Shown: positions 50,786-59,665 of the stretch, piece after piece
Layout: each line of letters starts with the position of its first letter
Position numbering within the stretch: the first letter of the stretch is position 1
Source of the DNA: Arcobacteraceae bacterium
Lineage (GTDB): Bacteria; Campylobacterota; Campylobacteria; Campylobacterales; Arcobacteraceae
NCBI GenBank assembly: GCA_028687375.1
Contig: JAQUAG010000007.1
Coordinates: forward strand, 33,756 to 97,755
DNA length: 64,000 nt
Direction: 5' to 3'
Notes under the pieces: model-generated
Seen by the model: the letters and a program-made list of their open reading frames with translations, nothing else
What the model was told of the DNA's origin: nothing
Database searches by the model: none
Made by a program: the position numbers and the translations under genes

Positions 50786-52195
50786 TTAGTTACCATCAAA
50801 AGCAATATCTTTACTAAAATAAGGATTTGACAGTTGAAATTTACTTAATATTCTACTATATAAAATATTATTTTCAAACATATCACCCATCATAATAAAG
50901 TTTTCAATATTAAAAGTAGATTTTAGTTGATTGCAGTTTGAGATTATCATATCTCCAAAGGCTTCAAAGATTGAATAGGCTAAATAACTATCATCTGTGC
51001 TAGCTAATTTAAAACTCATAACAGAACCAATAAAAGATAAGTAGTCAAATCCAGTATCATTAAAATAGGCATCTATTTTAAGTCCACCATTTCCTCTAAA
51101 TTCTAAAGATTTATCGCTAAGTCCATAAAAACTAATATCATCTAATTCTAGAATAGTAGCTAATGTTTCAAAGAGATTGAGGTTAAGATTTTGTTTTAAA
51201 GTTCCTATTATGGTTGGATATTTATTTTCAAAGTTTGTTAATAATTTGCTTTTTTTCTCATCTTTTAGAATATCTTCAAAAATTTTTTCAAGTGAAAATT
51301 GTTGCAAATTTAGAACTTTTTTTGTCCCTACATCATTTGAAACTAAAAATGAAATACCGTTCTGTTTACTCATATATGCACCAATTGCATTTTTGTATGT
51401 TGCTTCTTTTTTGATATTTAAAAATCTATTTAACACTTTATCTTCATGCAAAGTTTCTAGTTTTTTAGAAAATTTGGTGTCTTCAATAAGTAAAGTATTT
51501 TTTTGAACAACCACAGCAATACTTGGATTTGTATCACTAAAAAAAAGATAACTCATTCCACTTTCTTTGGCATTTATTGCTACTAGTGCACTTTTTGTAT
51601 TGTAAACTGATTTAATATAAATAAAATTTCTTTTTGTTAATGCTTTTAGTTCTTCATCTTGAATAGTCACTTTAATTGTAGGTTTTTCGATTGAAAATAA
51701 TACTTTTTTTTCATCGTCAGTTAGGATAAATAATTCATCTACTTTTGAACTATCTACTACTAAAAGTGTACTCCCATCAGCATAATGTGGTGAAAAGTTA
51801 TTTGCATCACTGTAGCTTTGAGGAGTATTCTCATAATGATTGCACAATAAACTATCATCAAGATAATTATCACTTGCAGGGTCTAATAACTTTTCCATAC
51901 ATTTAGCACACAACGATATATTGTAAGTTTCCGATTTAAATGGTTTTTTATAAGCTATCTCTTTTGTTTCAAGAGTTTCTATATCACCTAAAAAAATAGA
52001 ATATGGAAGGTATTTATTTACTAACTTTGTAAAAGTTTCAAGTTTTTGTGGGTCATTTTGACTTAGAAGTAGAGTAATTTTTCTATCTTCAAATGTTACA
52101 GAACCTTCAATACCACTTTGATTGATGAGGTTGTTTAAAAATCCAGCAAAATAACTATTTTGACTATTGTAATTTATTGTTTGTTTGACTGACAT
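50786..52195 (-). CDS. hydE: HydE-like hydrogenase operon protein
   Basis: 469 residues. It stands last after hydABCD, exactly where Wolinella succinogenes and Helicobacter pylori have hydE. The N-terminal third contains one HypF-like zinc-finger half, SLCAKCMEKLLDPASDNYLDDSLLCNHY. The remainder lacks recognisable catalytic motifs. In those organisms HydE is needed for active hydrogenase but its mechanism is not established. AAGGGA precedes the ATG, 8 bases after hydD. The symbol rests on position more than on sequence. Confidence 0.65.
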   Translation of the reverse strand: MSVKQTINYNSQNSYFAGFLNNLINQSGIEGSVTFEDRKITLLLSQNDPQKLETFTKLVNKYLPYSIFLGDIETLETKEIAYKKPFKSETYNISLCAKCMEKLLDPASDNYLDDSLLCNHYENTPQSYSDANNFSPHYADGSTLLVVDSSKVDELFILTDDEKKVLFSIEKPTIKVTIQDEELKALTKRNFIYIKSVYNTKSALVAINAKESGMSYLFFSDTNPSIAVVVQKNTLLIEDTKFSKKLETLHEDKVLNRFLNIKKEATYKNAIGAYMSKQNGISFLVSNDVGTKKVLNLQQFSLEKIFEDILKDEKKSKLLTNFENKYPTIIGTLKQNLNLNLFETLATILELDDISFYGLSDKSLEFRGNGGLKIDAYFNDTGFDYLSFIGSVMSFKLASTDDSYLAYSIFEAFGDMIISNCNQLKSTFNIENFIMMGDMFENNILYSRILSKFQLSNPYFSKDIAFDGN

Positions 52196-52203
52196 TGTAT
52201 CCC

Positions 52204-52749
52204 TTAAAATCTTGGAGCTTGCGGATTTGCATAGCTATCTATTATCATATCTAAAGTTACTTCTTGCTCTTTTTTAGTTGGAGCTACTCCAATTCTTCCT
52301 AATTGCTCTAAAGCACTACTTACAAATAAAGCAAAGTTTTCTTTCATCTCAGGTGTTAGTCCCACTACGACAGTTTCTATATCTTTTGGAACAATCCCTA
52401 TGATATTCACTTCAGCCATTCTTTCGAGTAAAGAACAAATTTCAAGCATCTCAACAATTTCTACTTCGTGGGCAGTTTGTTTATAACTTCCAAGTCCCAA
52501 AAGTTCCTCTGAAGGGAGATTATAAATAGACCCAATAGCATCATCCATTGTAATTGTATCAAGGATAATTACTTTGTCATATTCTTGATAGTATGTCATA
52601 AGTTGAAAACCTAAAACTCCACCATCAACAATCGTCACATCGAAGTTTGTAAAATCGTAATTTTCTTCAAGATATTTAGCTGCATATACACCAACACCTT
52701 CATCTTGATATATAACAGTTCCAGCTCCAACTATTGCTATTTTTTGCAT
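52204..52749 (-). CDS. hydD: hydrogenase maturation protease HydD (HyaD/HybD family)
   Basis: 181 residues. It starts IAIVGAGTVIYQDEGVGVYAAKYLEE (Glu in the Ni-sensing position), with DGGVLGFQL and ILDTI bearing the Asp ligand, and GSYKQTAHEVEI the His ligand. It removes the C-terminal tail of the HydB large subunit after Ni insertion. AAAGGG precedes the ATG; hydC ends 79 bases upstream. Confidence 0.92.
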   Translation of the reverse strand: MQKIAIVGAGTVIYQDEGVGVYAAKYLEENYDFTNFDVTIVDGGVLGFQLMTYYQEYDKVIILDTITMDDAIGSIYNLPSEELLGLGSYKQTAHEVEIVEMLEICSLLERMAEVNIIGIVPKDIETVVVGLTPEMKENFALFVSSALEQLGRIGVAPTKKEQEVTLDMIIDSYANPQAPRF

Positions 52750-52828
52750 ATTTTCCCTTTAAAAGCATAAATGGTGCAAAAGGACATTTTGCACCATTGT
52801 ATTGTGTTTTAATTAGAAGCTAAATAGG

Positions 52829-53533
52829 TTATTTAACCTCTTTCTCCTTAACATATTTTGAACCACCAACAACAATAGAGATATCACCCTCTTGCCAGAA
52901 TATTGTTCTCCAAATTTGGTAATAAACATGAAACATAACCCAAACTATTATGAAATACATTGACATATGATGCGAATATCTTACATCCATCATCGTTCCA
53001 CCTGTAGCCCAGATTGTCCAATCAGTTACTAAATGAAGCATAGCTGGCCACCAATTTCCAATACTACTTAGCCCTGAAGCTAATCCGTGTACATAAAGTT
53101 GCAATCCAGTTAAAAGCATCCAAAGGAGCATCAAATGAAATACTGTAAAAAATACAATATTAAAACTATCGCTATGGCTACTATCAAATTGTTTTCTTCT
53201 ATTGAAGGTAATTAAATTTAAAAATACCTCTTTAAATTCTCTCAGATTTTGACCATTTGGAATAAGCTTTTTGTAGGCTTTTTCAAATCTTGAAAAGAAA
53301 TATAAATAAGCGATAATAATACTACTTACATCAAAAATAATTGCAGACATAAAGTGAATCCATCTATTCCAAGCCATTACATACTTATCAACAGCAGGAT
53401 CACTTATAAAACTTTGGTAATAAGGATGACCAATATAAAGACCAGTGAGAACAGCAGCAACCATACAGATTGCTACAACCCAATGGTTGATTCTCATAAC
53501 TCCTGTCATCCTTTCGATTTTTTTATAGTTCAT
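52829..53533 (-). CDS. hydC: hydrogenase cytochrome b subunit
   Basis: 234 residues, an integral membrane di-haem cytochrome b that passes electrons from HydA to menaquinone. Four helices with the expected His ligands: INHWVVAICM, RWIHFMSAIIF, YSHHMSMYFIIVWVMFHVYYQIW. I use ATG 53533 because AAAGGAG stands 7 bases before it; an in-frame ATG at 53557 would extend the frame into hydB. Confidence 0.94.
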   Translation of the reverse strand: MNYKKIERMTGVMRINHWVVAICMVAAVLTGLYIGHPYYQSFISDPAVDKYVMAWNRWIHFMSAIIFDVSSIIIAYLYFFSRFEKAYKKLIPNGQNLREFKEVFLNLITFNRRKQFDSSHSDSFNIVFFTVFHLMLLWMLLTGLQLYVHGLASGLSSIGNWWPAMLHLVTDWTIWATGGTMMDVRYSHHMSMYFIIVWVMFHVYYQIWRTIFWQEGDISIVVGGSKYVKEKEVK

Positions 53534-53544
53534 AATATGCTCCT

Positions 53545-55296
53545 TTATATCGTACAAGTTGCACTAACTTTGAAACTACTTAACTCTTTCCCTTTAGTAT
53601 CAACTATATGCACAGCACAAGCAATACAAGGGTCAAAACTATGTACAGTTCTAAGGATTTCTAGTGGTTGTTCAGGATCAGCTACTTTTGTCCCTATTAA
53701 CGATGACTCATAAGCACCAAGTCGCCCTTTATAATCTCTAGGAGCTGCATTCCACGTTGAGGGAACTACTGCTTGATAGTTTTCTATTTTTCCATCTTTA
53801 ATAACAACCCAATGACCTAATCCTCCTCTTGGAGCTTCAGCCATTCCATAACCTTTAGCATCTTTTGAAACTTTATCAAAGTCAAATTCTGTCCATGTAG
53901 ATAGATCACCTTTGGCAACATTTGTAGCTAATTCATCTAGCCATTCAAACATAACATCTGCCATAAGTTCTGTTTCGATTGCACGTGCGGCAGTTCTTCC
54001 AACAGTTGAGAAAATTACAGCAGCAGGTGCTGGTTTCCCTAATCCTAAAGTCTCTCCTAATTTTGTCAAGAAATTTGTAGCATATTTTGAAATTCTTTCA
54101 TCACCAGCTGCAAGTCCAACAGCAAGTCTAGCAAGTGGTCCAACTTCAACCCTTGTATCATCATAAAGTGGTGATTTTATCCAAGAATATTTTTCATTTG
54201 TTTTGAGATATGCAAATCCATCTGCTTTTTTCTCTAATCCTGTATATTTTGGATTTGTTACACCATTAAATGGATGTAGTCCTTTATCTGCAGCACCTTC
54301 GTACCAAGCATGAGTTACATCTTCTGTAATTTTTGATTGGTCAAGTGGATGTAATTTTGTTAAATCACCATTTAAAACAACACCTTTTGGGAAAAGTAAT
54401 GCTGAATCATAGAAACCATTATCATTTAATCTAAAGTCACCATACGACATATAGCTTTTAAGTCCAGCACCAGTTCCATCAAGTGCCTCATCAGCATAAA
54501 CAGTTCCAGCCATAAGAACATCTACCAAATAAGCATTTTTAACAAAATGTGTTGCTTTTTTAAGAAGTGATCTAAACTCTTCAATACGTGCTGGATTTTT
54601 AATATCTTGTACACACGTAACTCCACCAACTACAAGTGATTGTGGATGTGGCATTTTCCCACCAAAGATTGCCATCATTTTTGACATATCTCTTTGCATA
54701 TCAAGTGCTTGTAGATAGTGAGCAACAGCTATAAGATTTTGTTCAGGAGTTAGTTTGTAGTGTTTATTTCCCCAATAAGCATTTGCAAATATTCCAAGTC
54801 TTCCTTGTTGTACAAATTTACCAACTCTTTCTTGAATAGTTCTTAAATCTCCTTCACCTGCGCCATATGGTGTTTTTGACCATTTTAAAGCTTCAGCAGC
54901 AGCTGATTTTGGATCTGCTTTAAGAGCACTTGTAATATCAACCCAGTCTAAAGCATGAAGATGATAAAAGTGAACAACGTGGTCATGTATATATAGAGCA
55001 CCTTGAATTAAGTTTCGCACTAATCTTGCATTTTTAGGAATTTTAAGGTCAAAAGCATGTTCAACAGCTTCGATACTTCTTTGGTAATGTGTACCTGTAC
55101 AAACACCACAAATTCTCATTGCAAGCATACCTGCATCTCTTGGGTCTCTCCCTTTTAGGATAGTTTCAATTCCTCTAAACATAGTTGAACTTGCAAATGC
55201 ATCAGTGATAACATTGTTTTCATCTATAACTGCTTCTATTCTTAAATGACCTTCAATTCTTGTAATTGGATCTACTATAATATGTTTTTTACTCAT
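53545..55296 (-). CDS. hydB: periplasmic [NiFe] uptake hydrogenase large subunit
   Basis: 583 residues. The Ni-Fe site is formed by the N-terminal L1 motif RICGVCTGTH and the C-terminal L2 motif DPCIACAVH. It ends with a tail of 20 residues after the His, to be cut by HydD. It belongs to the group 1 membrane-bound type of Wolinella/Helicobacter. There is no signal of its own: it is exported with the Tat-bearing small subunit. Its start overlaps hydA by 8 bases. Confidence 0.97.
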   Translation of the reverse strand: MSKKHIIVDPITRIEGHLRIEAVIDENNVITDAFASSTMFRGIETILKGRDPRDAGMLAMRICGVCTGTHYQRSIEAVEHAFDLKIPKNARLVRNLIQGALYIHDHVVHFYHLHALDWVDITSALKADPKSAAAEALKWSKTPYGAGEGDLRTIQERVGKFVQQGRLGIFANAYWGNKHYKLTPEQNLIAVAHYLQALDMQRDMSKMMAIFGGKMPHPQSLVVGGVTCVQDIKNPARIEEFRSLLKKATHFVKNAYLVDVLMAGTVYADEALDGTGAGLKSYMSYGDFRLNDNGFYDSALLFPKGVVLNGDLTKLHPLDQSKITEDVTHAWYEGAADKGLHPFNGVTNPKYTGLEKKADGFAYLKTNEKYSWIKSPLYDDTRVEVGPLARLAVGLAAGDERISKYATNFLTKLGETLGLGKPAPAAVIFSTVGRTAARAIETELMADVMFEWLDELATNVAKGDLSTWTEFDFDKVSKDAKGYGMAEAPRGGLGHWVVIKDGKIENYQAVVPSTWNAAPRDYKGRLGAYESSLIGTKVADPEQPLEILRTVHSFDPCIACAVHIVDTKGKELSSFKVSATCTI

Positions 55297-56518
55297 TGTT
55301 TTCCCCTTTTTTTCCTGCTACTATACTTCCTACGGCATGGATTCCTATACCAATACCAGCTGCTGTTAACAATCCTAAACCAAACTCATCAACACTTTTT
55401 TCAACTCCACCTGTTGGTGCTTTGAAGTGTGTATTTGCCATAGGTCTCTCTTGTGCATATTTATCCCAAAATTGTGGTTCACTACAACCAATACATCCAT
55501 GTCCCGCACCAATAGGCCAGTTTGTTCCACTGTTGTATCGAACAATTGAACAGTTATTAAAAGTCATTGGACCTTTACATCCCATTTTATAAAGACAGAA
55601 ATTATTTTCAGCCCCTTCATCTCCCCATTGTTCAACAAATTCACCAGCATCAAAGTGAGCTCTTCTTTCGCAGTTATCGTGAATTCTATATCCAAATGCA
55701 AATTTTGGTCTATTTAAGTGGTCAAGTTCTGGAATAGTTCCAGTAAGTACAAAGTGTAAGATAGTCCCTGTGATATTTGCAGGATTTGCAGGACAAGCTG
55801 GAATATTGATAATTGCTTTTCCTTTAACTACATCTTGAACACCAACTGCACCAGTTGGATTTGGAGCAGCTGCTGGAACACCACCAAATGTAGCACAAGT
55901 ACCAACAGCAACAACAGCAGCACTATCACTTGCTACTCTAATAAGATGTTCTTCAAAAGTTTCACCTTTTGCACCTATAGTTCCATACAAACCATCCATA
56001 GCTCTAGGAATTGCACCTTCAACAACACAAATATACTTTCCTTTGAAAGTGTGCATTGCTTCTTCCAAATGAGCCTCTGCTGCATGACCAGCTGCTGCCA
56101 TAAGTGTTTCATTAAATTCTAAAGAGATAGTTTCTAAAATAAGTTCGTCAATAGTAGGAGCATCACTTCTTAAAATTGCTTCACTGTTTCCAGCACAATC
56201 TTGAAGTTCTAACCAAATAACTGGAACTCTATTCATAAGTTCAGCAGCTCTTGCAACAAGTGGAGTAAAACTAGCAGGTAACATCATAGCAGCACAAGCA
56301 GCACTTGCCCACTTCATAAAGTCTCTTCTTGTTAAACCTTCAGTTTCTAAAACATGTATAATAGAAGATTTAGCAGCAACTTCTGTATGTTCTAGCTCAT
56401 TGAGCCTATTTTCCATCATTTGTTTTAATGAATCATAATATTCATCACCACGATTCGTGTTTACCCTTGCACCTTTTGCACTAAACATTGCAGCAATTGC
56501 ATCTCTTTTATCTTGCAT
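55289..56518 (-). CDS. hydA: periplasmic [NiFe] uptake hydrogenase small subunit
   Basis: 409 residues when started at ATG 56518, which has AAAGGAT at good distance. A cytoplasmic extension of about 60 residues precedes the twin-arginine signal TRRDFMKWASAACAAMMLP. The mature part holds three Fe-S clusters: DCAGNSEA, GTCATFGG, CPANPANITG, then C-terminal HDNCERR, CLYKMGCKGP and C-rich GCIGCSEPQFWD. A membrane anchor near the C-terminus (GLLTAAGIGIGIHAVGSIVAG) is present. An upstream ATG at 56566 would run through the promoter palindrome and is unlikely. Confidence 0.96.
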   Translation of the reverse strand: MQDKRDAIAAMFSAKGARVNTNRGDEYYDSLKQMMENRLNELEHTEVAAKSSIIHVLETEGLTRRDFMKWASAACAAMMLPASFTPLVARAAELMNRVPVIWLELQDCAGNSEAILRSDAPTIDELILETISLEFNETLMAAAGHAAEAHLEEAMHTFKGKYICVVEGAIPRAMDGLYGTIGAKGETFEEHLIRVASDSAAVVAVGTCATFGGVPAAAPNPTGAVGVQDVVKGKAIINIPACPANPANITGTILHFVLTGTIPELDHLNRPKFAFGYRIHDNCERRAHFDAGEFVEQWGDEGAENNFCLYKMGCKGPMTFNNCSIVRYNSGTNWPIGAGHGCIGCSEPQFWDKYAQERPMANTHFKAPTGGVEKSVDEFGLGLLTAAGIGIGIHAVGSIVAGKKGENNE

Positions 56519-56551
56519 ATTTAATCCTTTGTTAATTTTAATCACCAAAAA

Positions 56552-56579
56552 TGAATAATCATTCACTGGGAAAATTTTA
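56552..56579 (-). promoter_or_regulatory. hydA promoter with TGAAT-N4-ATTCA operator
   Basis: TGAATAATCATTCA (56552-56565) lies 34-47 bases upstream of the hydA ATG. On the minus strand TAAAAT (56579-56574), a possible -10, is 8 bases upstream of it. Same palindrome as at hypE and hupE. Confidence 0.6.
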
Positions 56580-56639
56580 GAGCAATTAAACTTACATAGC
56601 TCTTAAATATAGTTGAAGAAATATAACAAAATGTAATTT

Positions 56640-57911
56640 CTAATGTGTAGTGCAAACAGAACAAACATCAAAAGATTTAAAGATTATTTCAGCAGTTTTT
56701 TCATTTTCAACTCCAATCATTGCCATCTGAGCGACTGCTGGATTTTCTTTTGTTCCATTTGAGAGGTTCCATTGAGTAGGAGTTATGATGTCATATTTTT
56801 TTATTAATCCTTTTTCTAAATCAACTTTATGAATCAAACTTCCCCTTGCAGCTTCAACTGCACTAACTCCTGAACCACTTAACTCTTTTATATCTATTTT
56901 TGGTTTAATATACGACGGTTCATCTAATCGTAACTCTTTTAATAACTCTTTTGAGTGATTTAGCAGTTGGGGTATTTCACAAATACGAGCTAAAATTCGA
57001 CTAAAAATGCTATCTTTATATCTTCTATGACTATCTTTTATAAGAGGTGTCTTATTTAAAATTGCACGAGATAGTGGACCAACCTCAAAAAATTTGTTCT
57101 TGTAAGTTACATTTTTTGCAAAAGAGTTGAAGCTTTCATATTCATCTATAAAAGAGATGTCAATATTTGGATTTATAGTTGTTTTATTTGCTTTTCCAGT
57201 TGTAAAATAAGAGTTTCCACCAAAAGCGATAAATCTATCGTAACTTTGCCCTAAATATTCGAAGTGATTTGATTTGATTTGATTCATAATAAGTGGTAAA
57301 TCACCACTAGCGCTTAAAACTTTTTCACTATTTGTACACACTAAAAAATCTTCTGTTGCAACTTGTATCATATGCAGTTCATAAAAACTAATTGTCTCAT
57401 CGATAAATTTTTCCACTTTTAAAATATCACTAAATGTTGGGTCACAAACAACTCCACCTACTATACTATAAGAGGTGTGTGGATATTGTCCACCAAATAC
57501 AGCTATAGCTTTTCCCATAAGTTGCGATGGAGTTGTCGCTTTTAAGATATATTGTTTATGTCCAAAAAGTGGCAAAACAGTCAGATAAAACCATTTAAAA
57601 TGATTTTGGATAAGTTCAAAGTTAAGGGTGAGTTCCCTTAAAATTTTAGCTTTTTGTGATAGTTGTAAATCTGGATAGATATTTTCCAAAGCCTGAACTG
57701 TAGCCATCAAATGTGCATGACCACAAATCCCACAAACTCTAGGGTTTATCACAAGTGCATCGAGAGCATTTTTCCCCTCTAAGATTTTTTCAATATTTCT
57801 AGTAGCTAAAAATTCTATATCTATATGGTTTATCTTTTTATTTTCAAAATGAAAATGAAGTTTCGCTTCCCCTTCGATTTTTTCTATGAGTTTTATTGTG
57901 TTATTTGTCAT
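56640..57911 (-). CDS. hupL: cytosolic [NiFe] hydrogenase large subunit (group 2 type)
   Basis: 423 residues. L1 motif RVCGICGHAH and L2 motif DVCSVCTTH, which is the very end of the protein. There is therefore no C-terminal tail and no need for a maturation protease, a feature of sensory and some other group 2 hydrogenases. Other parts (FGGQYPHTSYSIVGGV, EVGPLSRAIL, EAARGSLIH) are normal, so it is probably active. Cytosolic uptake or H2 sensing are both possible. It follows hupS with a 1-base gap. Confidence 0.9.
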   Translation of the reverse strand: MTNNTIKLIEKIEGEAKLHFHFENKKINHIDIEFLATRNIEKILEGKNALDALVINPRVCGICGHAHLMATVQALENIYPDLQLSQKAKILRELTLNFELIQNHFKWFYLTVLPLFGHKQYILKATTPSQLMGKAIAVFGGQYPHTSYSIVGGVVCDPTFSDILKVEKFIDETISFYELHMIQVATEDFLVCTNSEKVLSASGDLPLIMNQIKSNHFEYLGQSYDRFIAFGGNSYFTTGKANKTTINPNIDISFIDEYESFNSFAKNVTYKNKFFEVGPLSRAILNKTPLIKDSHRRYKDSIFSRILARICEIPQLLNHSKELLKELRLDEPSYIKPKIDIKELSGSGVSAVEAARGSLIHKVDLEKGLIKKYDIITPTQWNLSNGTKENPAVAQMAMIGVENEKTAEIIFKSFDVCSVCTTH

Positions 57912-57912
57912 T

Positions 57913-58791
57913 TTATTCCATCAACTTATTTTCTAATCTATCTATCGTAAAAGCTTTTGCAATTCCTGCAAGTGTAAGATAGGCTCTTTTATTAACGCCT
58001 AGTGGCAAATGTTGAGGTATCCCCATATTTCTTTTTGTGGAGAAAAGATTTTCTTTTGGAAAGGTTGGTTCTGTGCATCCCATACATGGAACTCCTGCTC
58101 TTGTTTTTGAGTTTATCTCATTCCATAAAATTTTATTGCAACTTCCATTTGTAAATGGAGCTTGACAGCCGTGTTCATAAAACATACAACCCTCTTTTAC
58201 TCCAAAGTTGTGGTTATCGATTTTGTATTCAAAATATTCATTTCTTGTACAGCCGTTGTGGATTGTGTAGGCAAAATACTCTTTTGGTCGCAGATAAGAA
58301 TCGAGTTTTGGTTCTATCTCATTTTTGATGGCATATAAAGTTTCGGCTAATATTTCAGGGTGGATTGGACAACCAGATATTGATATAGTTTTATCTTTGA
58401 GATTTTCAAATCTTTTAATTGTTTTATCCCCAAGAAAGTGAAGACCTGCTGTATCGTTGAAAGATTGCTCCTTAAAAATTCCACCAAAAGTTGCACAAGT
58501 TCCAACAGTAATAATTTTTTTAACTATTGGGGCATAGTTATTGATAATATCAGTGAGTTTTGTATCAGCTTTTATAGATTCTTGTGAGATAGCACCTTCA
58601 ATTAGTAAAATATCACACAAAATGGTTTTTTTTACAATATCTTCCAAAGAGAAGTGAGAGTCAATTATCGGATGGTATATAAATTCAAAATGATTTAAAA
58701 AATGTTCTAAGTGAGGATAATTTAAAAATGAGTGAGCATTACCATTGCAAGATATTCCACTAAGCCATAGTAGTCTCATTTTTGATTTCAT
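57913..58791 (-). CDS. hupS: cytosolic [NiFe] hydrogenase small subunit (group 2 type)
   Basis: 292 residues without a Tat signal. It opens RLLWLSGISCNGNAHSFLN: the proximal-cluster motif has Asn in place of the second Cys (CNGN instead of CxGC), as known in group 2 hydrogenases. Then GTCATFGG, SGCPIHPE, HNGCTRNEYF, GCMFYEHGCQAP and GVPCMGCTEPTFP for the other clusters. It begins directly after the TetR stop codon; the Met at residue 5 is an alternative start. It forms a TetR-hupS-hupL unit. Confidence 0.9.
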   Translation of the reverse strand: MKSKMRLLWLSGISCNGNAHSFLNYPHLEHFLNHFEFIYHPIIDSHFSLEDIVKKTILCDILLIEGAISQESIKADTKLTDIINNYAPIVKKIITVGTCATFGGIFKEQSFNDTAGLHFLGDKTIKRFENLKDKTISISGCPIHPEILAETLYAIKNEIEPKLDSYLRPKEYFAYTIHNGCTRNEYFEYKIDNHNFGVKEGCMFYEHGCQAPFTNGSCNKILWNEINSKTRAGVPCMGCTEPTFPKENLFSTKRNMGIPQHLPLGVNKRAYLTLAGIAKAFTIDRLENKLME

Positions 58792-59379
58792 TTAGATACT
58801 TAGCGCCTTATAGATGTTGTAGCTTATATCATCAACATAACTATCAAGTTCTTTTGGGAGTATATTTTCCCCTTTTAGAAAAACCATTCCACCAAGATAA
58901 CCCATAAAAAGTCCAAAGGCACTAAAGAAATCTTGGTCTCTTAAATCACCACATTTTACACCCTCTTCAAAGTAAATCATAATCTCTGTGACAAATTCAT
59001 TGACACAAATCATCCCCTCACAGCCATTGTTGAAAACTTCTCTATTTGAAAGATATATTCTTAAAAAATAATCTATCATCTCTGGATGATTTAGGGCTGT
59101 TTTAAAATATATAGCTACAATTTTTTTTGTTTTCTCTTGTGTTGAGATATCTTGTTCATTAATATGTCGTAACTTTTCCCCTAAATAGTGTGAGATAAAT
59201 TTGATAATCTCTTTTGCTAAGATATCTTTTGATTTAAAATAGTTATACATATTTCCAACACTCATCTTTAAAGCATTTGCAATATCTGGAATAGTTGTAG
59301 AGTAAAAGCCTTTTGAAGCGAAAAGTTCTAAAGAACACTGAATAATTTGCTCTTTCTTTTGTTGTTTTTTATCTATCAT
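58792..59379 (-). CDS. TetR family transcriptional regulator
   Basis: 195 residues. The N-terminal HTH reads KKEQIIQCSLELFASKGFYSTTIPDIANALKMSVGNMYNYFKSKDIL, a classic TetR domain (about 8-58). The C-terminal ligand domain is helical (LRIYLSNREVFNNGCEGMICVNEF) with several Cys of unknown importance. First gene of the unit with hupSL, zero gap, so hydrogenase control is likely. It is a candidate to bind the TGAAT-N4-ATTCA sites, though its own promoter has none. Confidence 0.9.
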   Translation of the reverse strand: MIDKKQQKKEQIIQCSLELFASKGFYSTTIPDIANALKMSVGNMYNYFKSKDILAKEIIKFISHYLGEKLRHINEQDISTQEKTKKIVAIYFKTALNHPEMIDYFLRIYLSNREVFNNGCEGMICVNEFVTEIMIYFEEGVKCGDLRDQDFFSAFGLFMGYLGGMVFLKGENILPKELDSYVDDISYNIYKALSI

Positions 59380-59408
59380 TCTTGTATACCCTTATTTATA
59401 TATGGCAA

Positions 59409-59414
59409 AGTATA
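59409..59414 (-). promoter_or_regulatory. candidate -10 box for tetR-hupSL
   Basis: TATACT on the minus strand, about 30 bases upstream of the TetR ATG; an overlapping TATAAT (59419-59414) is an alternative. AAGGG serves as SD. Confidence 0.35.
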
Positions 59415-59515
59415 TTATATAAAGGCTTATTTTAAAAATAGAACAAAAAAGCAAACAGAATAAACTACTTTTTGGTTGAGTTGTGGTGGTTTAACTAAAT
59501 ATAAGTTTTTTTAGG

Positions 59516-59521
59516 TACAAT
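59516..59521 (+). promoter_or_regulatory. candidate rpsL promoter and long leader
   Basis: TACAAT at 59516-59521 after a T-rich stretch. It would give a leader of about 135 bases. The leader holds small inverted repeats (AGATGA/TCATCT near 59578-59594 and AAACGA/TCGTTT near 59627-59643), possibly for autogenous control by S7 or S12. The rest of the 286-base gap 59380-59665 contains the tetR promoter and nothing else visible. Confidence 0.45.
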
Positions 59522-59665
59522 CCGAAACTTTTTTCAGAACAAAATAATATTTTCCAGTCTGAGATTAGGTAGTATTGAGATGACATTTCATCTTCGGGTA
59601 ACTATCAAACACCCAAAAGAAGCCTAAACGACTCAATCGTTTAAACCAAATTATAAAGGAAAACA

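Noticed and set aside
56640..57911. HupL regarded as truncated at its C-terminus
   Set aside because: The protein ends exactly at the conserved final His of the L2 motif, which is a known natural form in group 2 hydrogenases.
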